Source of the DNA: Solimonas sp040754295
GTDB taxonomy: Bacteria; Pseudomonadota; Gammaproteobacteria; Nevskiales; Nevskiaceae
Direction of reading: 5' to 3'
Length of the DNA stretch: 64,000 nt
Assembly (NCBI GenBank): GCA_040754295.1
Contig: JBFMCQ010000002.1
Coordinates: 65,234-129,233 of the forward strand
The position numbers and the translations under genes were made by a program. This document shows, one piece after another, positions 25,362 through 34,014 of this stretch. Under the pieces are notes generated by a model that was not told where the DNA came from, did no database searches, and saw nothing but the letters and a program-made list of their open reading frames with translations. Every line of letters begins with the position of its first letter. The first letter of the stretch is position 1.

Positions 25362-26180
25362 ATGCTGATTCAGCGCGTCCTTACCGCCCTGGTCCTGCTG
25401 CCGCTGCTGCTCGGGCTGGTCTGGTGGGCGCCGACGGCGGCGGTCTACGGCGTCTTCGCGCTCGCCGGTGTGGTCATCGCCTGGGAGTGGGCCGGGCTGA
25501 TGCGCCTGGGAGGGCAGGGGCGGGCCGCTTACGCGGCGCTGCTGGCGGTACTGCTCGTCGGCGCATGGTGGACGCCGCTACGCGCGACGTGGCTGCCGTG
25601 GCTGCTCGCGGCCGCCTGTCTGTGGTGGCTGCTCGCGCCGGCGCTGTTCCGCGGCTTTCCGCAGAATCTGCAGCGCCGGCCGCCGGGGGCGCCGCTGATG
25701 GGCGCGCTGGGCGCCCTGCTGATCGTCTCCACGATTCTGGCGCTGGCTGGGCTGCACGCCCAGCCGGACGGTGCGCTGCGCCTGCTCTACGTCCTGTTCC
25801 TCGTATTCGCCGCGGATACCGGTGCCTTTCTCGCCGGCCGCAGCCTCGGCCGGCACAAGCTCGCGCCGGCGATCTCGCCGGGCAAGACGATCGAAGGCGC
25901 TGCTGGCGGTCTGCTGCTGTGCGCGGCCTGGTCGCTGACCGCGGGCGTCTACGTCTTCGCCGTCGAAGGTGCGCAGGTCGGGTGGCTGCTCGGTCTGTCG
26001 CTGCTGGCGGGCTCGGCGAGCATCGTCGGCGATCTCGTCGAGTCGATGTTCAAGCGTCTCTCCGGACTCAAGGACAGCGGCCATATCCTGCCCGGTCACG
26101 GCGGCCTGCTCGACCGCGTCGACAGCATCCTCGCCGCCGCTCCGGTGATGGTGTTCGGGCTGGCGCTGACCGGCTTGTAA
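25362..26180 (+). CDS. cdsA: Phosphatidate cytidylyltransferase
   Basis: Integral membrane enzyme that makes CDP-diacylglycerol from phosphatidate and CTP. 272 residues with about eight membrane helices. The CDP-diglyceride synthase signature is complete near 228-252: SMFKRLSGLKDSGHILPGH then GGLLDRVDS. ATG 25362 follows directly after the heptamer hairpin. dxr begins 2 bp after the stop. Confidence 0.96.
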   Translation: MLIQRVLTALVLLPLLLGLVWWAPTAAVYGVFALAGVVIAWEWAGLMRLGGQGRAAYAALLAVLLVGAWWTPLRATWLPWLLAAACLWWLLAPALFRGFPQNLQRRPPGAPLMGALGALLIVSTILALAGLHAQPDGALRLLYVLFLVFAADTGAFLAGRSLGRHKLAPAISPGKTIEGAAGGLLLCAAWSLTAGVYVFAVEGAQVGWLLGLSLLAGSASIVGDLVESMFKRLSGLKDSGHILPGHGGLLDRVDSILAAAPVMVFGLALTGL

Positions 26181-26182
26181 CC

Positions 26183-27358
26183 ATGCAACGGCTCGTCGTT
26201 CTCGGTGCAACCGGCACGGTCGGGCGCAGCACGCTCGATGTTGCGCAGCGCAACCGCGAGCGCATTTCGGTGCTCGGCCTGTCGGCGAACCGCGACATCG
26301 ACGGCCTGCTCGCGCTGTGCCGGGAGTTCCAGCCCGCGTATGCCGCAATGTCGGATACGGCTGCCGCCGCAGCCTTGCGTGCGCAGCTCGCCGCGGCCGG
26401 GCTGCGCACGCGGGTGCTCGCCGGTGCTGCCGGCGTGGCCGAGCTCGCGGCGCTGGCCGAAGCCGACCAGGTCATGTCGGCGATCGTCGGTGCGGCCGGC
26501 CTGCTGCCGACGCTGGCTGCCGTACGCGCCGGCAAGCGCGTGCTGATCGCGAACAAGGAGCCGCTGGTGATGGCGGGCGGCCTGCTGCTCGCCGAGGCCG
26601 CGCGCTCGGCTGCGACGCTGATCCCGATCGATTCCGAGCACAACGCGATCTTCCAGTGTCTGCCTGCCGGCAGCCGCTGCGGCGAGCGGCCGGCGGGCGT
26701 CGCGCGCCTGATCCTGACCGCGTCCGGCGGGCCGTTCCGCGAGCTGCCGCTGGCGCAGCTCGCCACGGTGACGCCGGCGCAGGCCGTGCGTCATCCGAAC
26801 TGGGTCATGGGGCCGAAAATCTCGGTCGACTCGGCGACGATGATGAACAAGGGCCTCGAGCTGATCGAAGCCGCGGTGCTCTACGCGCTGCCCGACGCGC
26901 GCCTCGAGGTCGTGATCCATCCGGAAAGCCTGATCCACTCGATCGTCGAATACGTCGACGGCTCGATGCTCGCGCAGCTCGGCCACTCCGACATGCGCGT
27001 GCCGATCGCGCACGCGCTCGCCTGGCCCGAGCGCTGGGCTTCGGGCGTCGGCGGCCTCGACCTGCCGGCGCTGGCGCGCATGCGCTTCGAGGCGCCGGAC
27101 TTCGCGCGCTTTCCGTGCCTGCGCCTGGCACGAGAGGCGCTGCGTGCCGGAGGGGCGGCGCCGGTGGTGTTGAACGCCGCGAACGAAGTCGCTGTCCAAG
27201 CGTTCCTGGAGGCGCGCCTGCCTTATGCCGGAATCGCAAGGCTGATCGAGCGAACACTCGACGCTGCCGGGGGCGAGGCTCCGAACGATGATCTGGAGGC
27301 GATTCTGGCTGTCGACGCCCGGGCGCGCGCCATAGCGGGAGAATTACTGAATGCTTGA
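26183..27358 (+). CDS. dxr: 1-deoxy-D-xylulose 5-phosphate reductoisomerase
   Basis: First committed enzyme of the MEP isoprenoid pathway, feeding UppS. 391 residues. NADPH loop VLGATGTVGRSTLD, LIANKEPLVMAGG, IPIDSEHNAIFQCL (metal Asp and Glu) and GPKISVDSATMMNKGLELIE are intact. Starts at MQRLVVLGATG (ATG 26183). It overlaps rseP by 8 bases. Two later MEP enzymes, IspD and IspF, are encoded about 20 kb downstream. Confidence 0.97.
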   Translation: MQRLVVLGATGTVGRSTLDVAQRNRERISVLGLSANRDIDGLLALCREFQPAYAAMSDTAAAAALRAQLAAAGLRTRVLAGAAGVAELAALAEADQVMSAIVGAAGLLPTLAAVRAGKRVLIANKEPLVMAGGLLLAEAARSAATLIPIDSEHNAIFQCLPAGSRCGERPAGVARLILTASGGPFRELPLAQLATVTPAQAVRHPNWVMGPKISVDSATMMNKGLELIEAAVLYALPDARLEVVIHPESLIHSIVEYVDGSMLAQLGHSDMRVPIAHALAWPERWASGVGGLDLPALARMRFEAPDFARFPCLRLAREALRAGGAAPVVLNAANEVAVQAFLEARLPYAGIARLIERTLDAAGGEAPNDDLEAILAVDARARAIAGELLNA

Positions 27359-28706
27359 AGTGATGTGGTCGGTCGCCGGCTTCGTCGTCGCGATCAGCGT
27401 GCTCGTGGCGTTTCACGAGTTCGGCCATTTCTGGGTCGCGCGCCGCTGCGGCGTGAAGGTGCTGCGTTTCTCGATCGGTTTCGGCCGGCCCTTGTGGTCG
27501 CGGCGCGACGCCGAGGGTGTCGAGTGGGTCGTCTCGGCGCTGCCGCTGGGCGGCTACGTGAAGATGCTCGACGAGCGCGAGCAGGAAGTGGCCCCGGGCG
27601 AGCGCCACCTCGCGTTCAACAACGCCAGCGTCTGGCGGCGCATCGCCATCGTCGCCGCCGGACCGGCGTTCAATTTCGGGCTGGCGATCCTGCTGTACTG
27701 GGCGGTCTACGTCATCGGCGTGGAGGGTCTCAAGCCGCTGCTCGCGACGCCGGAGCCGGCCAGCGTCGCCGCGCGTGCCGGTATCGACGGCGGCGAGGAA
27801 GTTCTCGCGATCGAGGGTGACGCGGTCGCGACCTGGACCGATCTGCGTACCAAGCTCATCGACCACGCGCTCGACGGCGGCAGCATCGTGCTGCAGCTGC
27901 GCGAGCGTGAAGGCGGCGAGCGTGCGGTGACGCTGGATCTCTCCGGCGTGCGCGTCGATCCGGAATTCCTGTTCGATGACGTCGGCTTGAGGCCCTACGA
28001 GCCGCCGCTGCCGCCGGTGCTGTCCGAGGTGCTCGCCGGCGAGCCGGCGCAGGCGGCCGGCTTCAGGCCCGGCGACGAGCTGCTGAGCTACGACGGCGTG
28101 CCGATCGAATCCTGGCAGCAGTGGGCACAGTGGCTACGCGCGCATCCCGGCGAAGTCGTGCGGGTGAAGCTGCGCCGTGGCAGCGAAGTGCTCGAGCTGA
28201 GCCTGGTCATCGGCCGCCACGAAGAGGGCGGGCGCGTGATCGGCCGCTTCGGCGCCGCCGTGGCGAACCCGGGGGACTTGTGGCAGGATTTGCGCGCCGT
28301 GAGCCGCTTGGGGGTGGCTGAAGCCGTACCGGAAGCCCTGGTGCAAACCTGGCGGGTGTCATGGATGACGCTACGCCTGCTCGGGCGGATGGTGACCGGC
28401 GAGGTGTCCGTCAAGAATGTCAGCGGCCCGATCCAGATCGCGCAGGTGGCGGGGTATTCAGCGCAGATCGGGCTCGTCTCGTTCCTGAGCTTCATGGCGA
28501 TCGTCAGTGTCAGCCTCGGCGTTCTGAACCTGCTCCCGGTTCCGGTCCTCGACGGCGGGCATTTGCTGTACTACGCAATCGAGGCGCTGAAGGGCTCGCC
28601 GGTCTCGGAGCGCGCTCAGGCTGCGGGGCAGCGACTTGGCCTGACGCTGCTCGCCTTGCTAATGGGGCTGGCCTTTTACAACGACATCCTGCGGCTGTTG
28701 AACTGA
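27351..28706 (+). CDS. rseP: Site-2 intramembrane protease RseP
   Basis: Zinc metalloprotease that cleaves anti-sigma factors in the envelope stress response. 451 residues. HEFGHFWVARRCGVK in the first helix holds the HExxH site. Two periplasmic PDZ domains (about 110-300) follow, and LNLLPVPVLDGGHLLYY in a C-terminal helix supplies the metal Asp. It overlaps dxr and precedes bamA, the common arrangement. Confidence 0.96.
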   Translation: MLEVMWSVAGFVVAISVLVAFHEFGHFWVARRCGVKVLRFSIGFGRPLWSRRDAEGVEWVVSALPLGGYVKMLDEREQEVAPGERHLAFNNASVWRRIAIVAAGPAFNFGLAILLYWAVYVIGVEGLKPLLATPEPASVAARAGIDGGEEVLAIEGDAVATWTDLRTKLIDHALDGGSIVLQLREREGGERAVTLDLSGVRVDPEFLFDDVGLRPYEPPLPPVLSEVLAGEPAQAAGFRPGDELLSYDGVPIESWQQWAQWLRAHPGEVVRVKLRRGSEVLELSLVIGRHEEGGRVIGRFGAAVANPGDLWQDLRAVSRLGVAEAVPEALVQTWRVSWMTLRLLGRMVTGEVSVKNVSGPIQIAQVAGYSAQIGLVSFLSFMAIVSVSLGVLNLLPVPVLDGGHLLYYAIEALKGSPVSERAQAAGQRLGLTLLALLMGLAFYNDILRLLN

Positions 28707-28733
28707 AGTCAAGTCAAAGAAAATCGCAACCCG

Positions 28734-31037
28734 GTGATCACTCTCAAGCATCCGAGGACCGCTATTGCCTGCGCCCTCGCCGCCCTCGCCTTGACTGCCC
28801 GGGCGCACGCGTTCGAGCCGTTCAAGATCTCAGACATCCGCGCCGAGGGTCTGCAGCGCCTCGAGATCGGTACGGTGCTGACCTACCTGCCGCTGGCGGT
28901 CGGCGACGAGCTGAACACCGCGACGTCGCGGTCGGCGATCCGCGCGCTCTACGGCTCCGGCCTGTTCGAGGACGTGCAGCTCGAGCGCGACGGTAACGCG
29001 CTGGTGATCCGCGTGCAGGAGCGGCCGGCGATCTCCAAGTTCGAGATCGAAGGCAACGAGAAGGTCGGTGGCGACGAACTCAACGAATCGCTGAAGAACC
29101 TCGGCCTCGCCGAGGGCGAGCTGTTCCGCCGCGAGCTGCTCGACCAGGTCGAGCAGGAGCTGCGCCGGCAGTATTACGCGAACGGCTACTACGACGTGCA
29201 GATCGAGCCGACGGTCACCGAGGAGCCGAACAACCGCGTCAGCCTGAAGATAGACGTCACCGAAGGGCGCGTGACCAAGATCCAGGACATCAACGTCCTC
29301 GGCAACACGGTGTTCGACGACGAGACGCTGGTCGAGCAGTTCGAGCTCGAGGCGACGAACTGGATGCCGTTCCAGCGCTCCGACCGCTACTCCAAGCAGA
29401 CGCTGGTCGGCGATCTGGAGAAGCTGCAGGCGTACTACCAGGACCGCGGTTATCTGAAGTTCAACGTCAGCTCGGTGCAGGTCGCACTGACGCCGGAACG
29501 GGAATCGATCTACATCACGATCAACGTCGAGGAAGGCGAGATCTACACCGTCAGCGACCGGCGGTTCTCCGGCGAGACGATCCTCAACGAGCGCTTCCTG
29601 GAAGCGCTGACGACGACACGCGCCGGCGACACGTTCTCGCGCAAGGAGGCGACGGAATCGGCGGACCGCATCGAGGCCGCGCTGTCGGACATCGGCTACG
29701 CGTTTGCCGAAGTCACGCCGATTCCCGAGGTCGACGAGGAAGACAAGCAGGTCAGCATCAATTACTTCATCGAGCCCGGCAAGCGCGCCTACGTGCGCCG
29801 CATCAGCTTCGTCGGTAACACCGGCACCAACGACGAGACCCTGCGCCGCGAAATGCGCCAGCTCGAAGCGGCGCCGTTCTCCAAGTCCGCGGTCGAGCGC
29901 TCGCGCGTGCGCCTTGCACGTCTGCCGTTCATCGAGGAGGCGGAAGTCGAAACGCAGCCGGTCGCCGGCTCCGACGATCTCGTCGACATCCGCTTCAAGG
30001 TCAAGGAGCGTCCGCCCGGGTCGGTGCAGTTCGGCGTCGGTTATTCCGGCGCGCAGGGCTTTCTGATCACCGGCCAGCTGACGCACACGAACTTCCTCGG
30101 CACCGGCAACCGCGTCGACGTCTCGGTCGAGAACAACACGATCGCGCGCAGCATCAACCTCGGCTGGACCGATCCGTACTTCACCGAGGACGGCATCAGC
30201 CAGTCGATCTCGCTGTTCTACCGCGAGTCGGAATCGGTGATCCGCTTCTCGTCCGGCTTCAACTCCAATATCCTCGGTGCCGGCCTGACCTACGGCATCC
30301 CGCTGTCGGAATTCGTCGCCGTGCGTGCGGGCCTGGGCTTCGAGGAGGTCGCACTGGAGACGTTTCCCGGCACCACGTCCGACGAGGTGCTGCGCTTCGT
30401 CGTCGAGAACGGCACGCGCTTCTCGACCTATCAGCTGCGCACCGGCATCAGCTACGACTCGCGCAACCGCACGTTCTTCGCGACGCGCGGTGCACTGCAC
30501 GCGTTCAACATCGAGTTCGCGGTGCCGGGCAGCGACCTTGAATACTTCAACACGAGCTACCGCGGCCAGTACTACGTGCCGCTGCCGTTCCGTTTCACTG
30601 TCGAGTTCAACCCCTCGATCGGCTACGTCGACAGCTACGGCGGCGGCGACGACGTCCCGCCGTACGAGAACTTCTTCGCCGGCGGCCCGCGCACCGTGCG
30701 CGGGTACCGGGACGGCTCGCTGGGTCCGCGCGATACGCCGTTCAACAACTCCTTCGGCGGCAAGCTGCGCACCACGGCGCAGACCGAGCTGATCATTCCG
30801 CTGCCCATCGAGAGCGACAACAAGTCGACGCGACTGTCGGCGTTCTTCGATATCGGCAACGTGTTCGCGGAGCCGGGCGAGTTCGCGTTCACGGACCTGC
30901 GCCAGTCCAGCGGCCTGGCGTTCTCCTGGTTCACGCCATTCCTCGGCCTGCTGCAGATGAGCTACGCGTTCCCGTTCAACGAGGAGGAAGGGGACGAGGT
31001 CGACCGCTTCCAGATCACCTTCGGCTCCGGATTCTGA
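28734..31037 (+). CDS. bamA: Outer membrane protein assembly factor BamA
   Basis: Omp85 core of the BAM complex that inserts beta-barrels into the outer membrane. 767 residues. A signal peptide (about 1-24, ending ARAHA) is followed by five POTRA domains (about 25-425) and a 16-strand barrel. The barrel ends in FQITFGSGF with terminal Phe, and the loop-6 motif is visible as GGPRTVRGYRDGSLGP. The start is a GTG at 28734. The N gap begins 18 bases after the stop. Confidence 0.97.
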   Translation: MITLKHPRTAIACALAALALTARAHAFEPFKISDIRAEGLQRLEIGTVLTYLPLAVGDELNTATSRSAIRALYGSGLFEDVQLERDGNALVIRVQERPAISKFEIEGNEKVGGDELNESLKNLGLAEGELFRRELLDQVEQELRRQYYANGYYDVQIEPTVTEEPNNRVSLKIDVTEGRVTKIQDINVLGNTVFDDETLVEQFELEATNWMPFQRSDRYSKQTLVGDLEKLQAYYQDRGYLKFNVSSVQVALTPERESIYITINVEEGEIYTVSDRRFSGETILNERFLEALTTTRAGDTFSRKEATESADRIEAALSDIGYAFAEVTPIPEVDEEDKQVSINYFIEPGKRAYVRRISFVGNTGTNDETLRREMRQLEAAPFSKSAVERSRVRLARLPFIEEAEVETQPVAGSDDLVDIRFKVKERPPGSVQFGVGYSGAQGFLITGQLTHTNFLGTGNRVDVSVENNTIARSINLGWTDPYFTEDGISQSISLFYRESESVIRFSSGFNSNILGAGLTYGIPLSEFVAVRAGLGFEEVALETFPGTTSDEVLRFVVENGTRFSTYQLRTGISYDSRNRTFFATRGALHAFNIEFAVPGSDLEYFNTSYRGQYYVPLPFRFTVEFNPSIGYVDSYGGGDDVPPYENFFAGGPRTVRGYRDGSLGPRDTPFNNSFGGKLRTTAQTELIIPLPIESDNKSTRLSAFFDIGNVFAEPGEFAFTDLRQSSGLAFSWFTPFLGLLQMSYAFPFNEEEGDEVDRFQITFGSGF

Positions 31038-31055
31038 TCCCGCCGAAGCCACGTA

Positions 31056-31155
31056 NNNNNNNNNNNNNNNNNNNNNNNNNNNNNNNNNNNNNNNNNNNNN
31101 NNNNNNNNNNNNNNNNNNNNNNNNNNNNNNNNNNNNNNNNNNNNNNNNNNNNNNN
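31056..31155. other. Assembly gap (100 N)
   Basis: Exactly 100 undetermined bases, the conventional placeholder for a scaffold join of unknown size. The flanks fit the expected bamA-skp order, so little is probably missing beyond the bamA-skp spacer and the skp start. Confidence 0.98.
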
Positions 31156-31632
31156 GCGCTCGCGGCCGCGATGACCGCCGCGACGCCGGCGCTGGCCCAG
31201 GACATGAAGATCCTGGCGATCCGTTCCAGCGAGCTGGTGCAGCAGTCGCCGCAGTTCAAGGCCGGCCAGGACAAGATGAAGCAGGAGTTCGAGCGTCGCG
31301 CGAACGACCTCGAAGCCGAAGCCAAGAAGCTCGCCGAGGACATCAAGTCCTTCCAGAAGGAGGCCGAGCTGCTGTCCGCAGCCGATCGCGCGAAGAAGGA
31401 AAAGGATCTGAACACGCGCAAGATCGACTTCGAGTACAAGAGTCGCCAGTTCCAGGAAGAGCGCACCAACCGCGAGCGCCAGCTGTTCACCGAGATGATG
31501 GGCAAGATCAAGGGCGTGATCGAAGCCGTCGCCAAGGAGAAGGGCGCGACGCTGGTCATCGAGAACCCGGTGTACGCCGCGGACGGCTACGACATCACCG
31601 ACGAGGTGCTCAAGCGCCTGCAGGCGCAGTAA
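31156..31632 (+). CDS. skp: Periplasmic chaperone Skp/OmpH, 5' end in assembly gap
   Basis: Chaperone that holds unfolded outer membrane proteins for BAM. The frame is open from the end of the N run and begins inside the signal peptide (ALAAAMTAATPALAQ, cleavage after ALA-Q), so the true start is hidden. The mature part is the usual long charged helical arms (NDLEAEAKKLAEDIKSF) with DEVLKRLQAQ at the end. An ATG at 31171 exists but would cut the signal peptide. lpxD follows after 99 bp containing an 8-bp inverted repeat (31633-31640 and 31672-31679). Confidence 0.93.
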   Translation, partial: ALAAAMTAATPALAQDMKILAIRSSELVQQSPQFKAGQDKMKQEFERRANDLEAEAKKLAEDIKSFQKEAELLSAADRAKKEKDLNTRKIDFEYKSRQFQEERTNRERQLFTEMMGKIKGVIEAVAKEKGATLVIENPVYAADGYDITDEVLKRLQAQ

Positions 31633-31731
31633 ACGCCGGCGGCGGTCGCACCGCAGAGCACGATGCGAACGGCCGGCGTCGCGTCCGGTTCAAACATCAT
31701 GTTGCCGCTTCTTCAATAACAGAGACTGTCG

Positions 31732-32781
31732 ATGGGCGCCGTGAGCCTGCAGGAACTGGCCGATCGCTTCGGGCTGGAGCTGGTCGGCGACGGACACGTG
31801 ACGGTCGCCGGTATCTGCACGCTGCTGCCGGGTCGGCCCGGCAGCCTGAGCTTTCTGGCGAACCCGAAACTGCGCGCGCAGCTTGCCGGCACGCAGGCTG
31901 CCGCGGTGATCGTCGGCGAGCGCGACCGCGCGGCGCTGACCACGCCCGGTCTCGTCGCCAAGGATCCGTACCTCGCCTACGCGCGCGTCGCGCGCCTGTT
32001 CGACCCCGACCGCGAGTTCCAGCCGGGCATCGACGGGCGCGCCATAGTGGCTGCCGACGCGCAGCTCGGCGCGGGCTGTCACGTCGCTCCCGGCGCGGTG
32101 ATCGAGTCCGGTGCACGCCTGGGCGCGGCGGTCTTCATCGGTCCGAACTGCGTCGTCGGCCGCGACGCGCAGATCGGCGACGGCAGCCGGCTGATTGCCA
32201 ACGTCTACGTCGGGCCGCGCGTGCGCATCGGCGCGCGCTGCCAGATCCAGCCCGGCGCCGTCATCGGCGGCCGCGGCTTCGGCAACGCCAAGGGGCCGGC
32301 GGGCTGGGAAGAAGTGCCGCAGCTCGGCAGCGTGATCGTCGGTGACGACGTCGAGATCGGCGCCAACACCTGCATCGACCGCGGTGCCATCGACGACACC
32401 GTGATCGAGCACGGTGTGCGCCTCGACAACCTGATCATGATCGCCCACAACTGCCGCATCGGCGCGCACACCGCGATCGCGGCGTGCACCGGCATTGCCG
32501 GCAGTACGCGCGTGGGCAGCCGCTGTATGATCGGCGGAGCCGCCGGCATCGCCGGGCATATCGAGATCGCCGACGACGTCGTGCTGCTGGGACGGGCGAT
32601 GGTGACCGGTTCCATCACGCAGAAAGGCGTCTACGGATCGGGTCTGCCGCTCGACGACGCGCGCGAGTGGCGCAAGACCGTAGCGCGTGTGCGTCGGCTC
32701 GGCCGACTGGAGGAGCGGGTGAAGGCATTGGAACGACTGGCCGGCACGCAGGCCGCAGAGGACGCACACGACGATGTATGA
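31732..32781 (+). CDS. lpxD: UDP-3-O-acylglucosamine N-acyltransferase
   Basis: Third step of lipid A synthesis: adds the N-linked acyl chain from acyl-ACP. 349 residues. An N-terminal uridine-binding domain (1-100), a left-handed beta helix of hexapeptide repeats (about 105-295) with the catalytic His in MIAHNCRIGAHT, and a C-terminal helical extension. The stop overlaps fabZ by 8 bases. Confidence 0.97.
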   Translation: MGAVSLQELADRFGLELVGDGHVTVAGICTLLPGRPGSLSFLANPKLRAQLAGTQAAAVIVGERDRAALTTPGLVAKDPYLAYARVARLFDPDREFQPGIDGRAIVAADAQLGAGCHVAPGAVIESGARLGAAVFIGPNCVVGRDAQIGDGSRLIANVYVGPRVRIGARCQIQPGAVIGGRGFGNAKGPAGWEEVPQLGSVIVGDDVEIGANTCIDRGAIDDTVIEHGVRLDNLIMIAHNCRIGAHTAIAACTGIAGSTRVGSRCMIGGAAGIAGHIEIADDVVLLGRAMVTGSITQKGVYGSGLPLDDAREWRKTVARVRRLGRLEERVKALERLAGTQAAEDAHDDV

Positions 32782-33235
32782 CATCAACGAGATACTGAAG
32801 CTGCTGCCGCACCGCTATCCGTTCCTGCTGGTGGACCGCGTGCTCTCGGTCGACGCGGAAGGGCGGGTGCTGACGGCGCTGAAGAACGTCACGTTCAACG
32901 AGCCGTTTTTCCCCGGCCACTTCCCCGGCCTGCCGACGATGCCCGGCGTGATCATCCTCGAAGCGATGGCGCAGGCCTGCGGCATCCTCGCGGTGCGGAA
33001 ATCCGGCATCAGCAAGGACTCCGGCTTCATTCTCTATTTCGCCGGCATCGACGAATGCCGCTTCAAGCGGCCGGTCGTTCCCGGCGATCAGCTGCACTTC
33101 CGCGTGGAGCTCGACAAGCAGAAGCGCGATCTGTGGAAGTTCAAGGCGCAGGCGACGGTCGACGGCGAGCTGGCCTGCTCCGCCGAGATGATGTGCGTGC
33201 TCAAGGACGCCAAGCGCGACACCGAGGGCGACTGA
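32774..33235 (+). CDS. fabZ: 3-hydroxyacyl-ACP dehydratase FabZ
   Basis: Hot-dog-fold dehydratase of fatty-acid elongation. 153 residues. LPHRYPFLLVDRV and the active-site stretch FPGHFPGLPTMPGVIILEAM (His and Glu) are intact. Within the lipid A cluster it balances hydroxyacyl-ACP use between phospholipid and LPS (known of the family). Its last base is the A of the lpxA ATG. Confidence 0.97.
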   Translation: MYDINEILKLLPHRYPFLLVDRVLSVDAEGRVLTALKNVTFNEPFFPGHFPGLPTMPGVIILEAMAQACGILAVRKSGISKDSGFILYFAGIDECRFKRPVVPGDQLHFRVELDKQKRDLWKFKAQATVDGELACSAEMMCVLKDAKRDTEGD

Positions 33236-34014
33236 TGCCGCGCATCCATCCGACTGCGATCGTCGATCGAAAGGCCGAGCTGCACGACAGCGTCGAAGTC
33301 GGACCGTACGCGATCATCGACGCCGGCGTGACGATCGGCGCCGGCACCTGGATCGGCCCGCACGTCGTGCTGCGCGGGCCGATGCGCATCGGCCGCGACA
33401 ACAGGATCTTTCAGTTCTGCTCGCTCGGCGAGATTTCGCAGGACAAGTCGGCGCGCCACGAGGACGACACGCGCGTCGAGATCGGCGACGGCAACACGAT
33501 CCGCGAATACGTCACGATCCAGCGCGGCACGCTCAAGGAGAAGGGCCTGACGCGCGTCGGCAACGACAACTGGATCATGGCGCAGGCGCACATCGCCCAC
33601 GACTGCAGCGTCGGCTCGCACACGATCCTCGCCAACGGCACGACGCTCGCCGGCCATGTGACGATCGAGGACTGGGTGGGCCTGGGCGGCTACACGCTGG
33701 TGCACCAGTTCTGCCGCGTCGGCTGCCACGCCTACACCGGCGGCGGCTCGGTCGTGCTGCGCGATCTGCTGCCCTACGTCATCGCCGAAGGCCAGCCCGC
33801 GCGGCCGCGCGGCATCAACGGCGAAGGCCTCAAGCGCCGCGGCTTCGGCGCCGAGGACATCGAGCGCATCAAGAGCGCGTACAAGCTGATTTATCTCTCC
33901 GGCATGGTGATGAGCGAGGTCAAGGAGAAGCTGGCGACGCTGGCGCAGGAGTCCGCACACGTCGCGCGCATGCTGGAATTCATCGAGTCTTCGAAGCGCG
34001 CGCTGTCGCGATGA
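33235..34014 (+). CDS. lpxA: UDP-N-acetylglucosamine acyltransferase
   Basis: First step of lipid A synthesis. 259 residues. Starts MPRIHPTAIVDRKAELHDSV; hexapeptide beta helix through about residue 190, catalytic His in MAQAHIAHDCSVGSHT, and a C-terminal helical bundle with GLKRRGF. Overlaps fabZ by one base and lpxB by four. Confidence 0.97.
   Translation: MPRIHPTAIVDRKAELHDSVEVGPYAIIDAGVTIGAGTWIGPHVVLRGPMRIGRDNRIFQFCSLGEISQDKSARHEDDTRVEIGDGNTIREYVTIQRGTLKEKGLTRVGNDNWIMAQAHIAHDCSVGSHTILANGTTLAGHVTIEDWVGLGGYTLVHQFCRVGCHAYTGGGSVVLRDLLPYVIAEGQPARPRGINGEGLKRRGFGAEDIERIKSAYKLIYLSGMVMSEVKEKLATLAQESAHVARMLEFIESSKRALSR

Noticed and set aside
28830..31559. A 909-residue minus-strand frame opposite bamA and skp.
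   Set aside because: It runs through the N gap and is the antisense of two certain genes.
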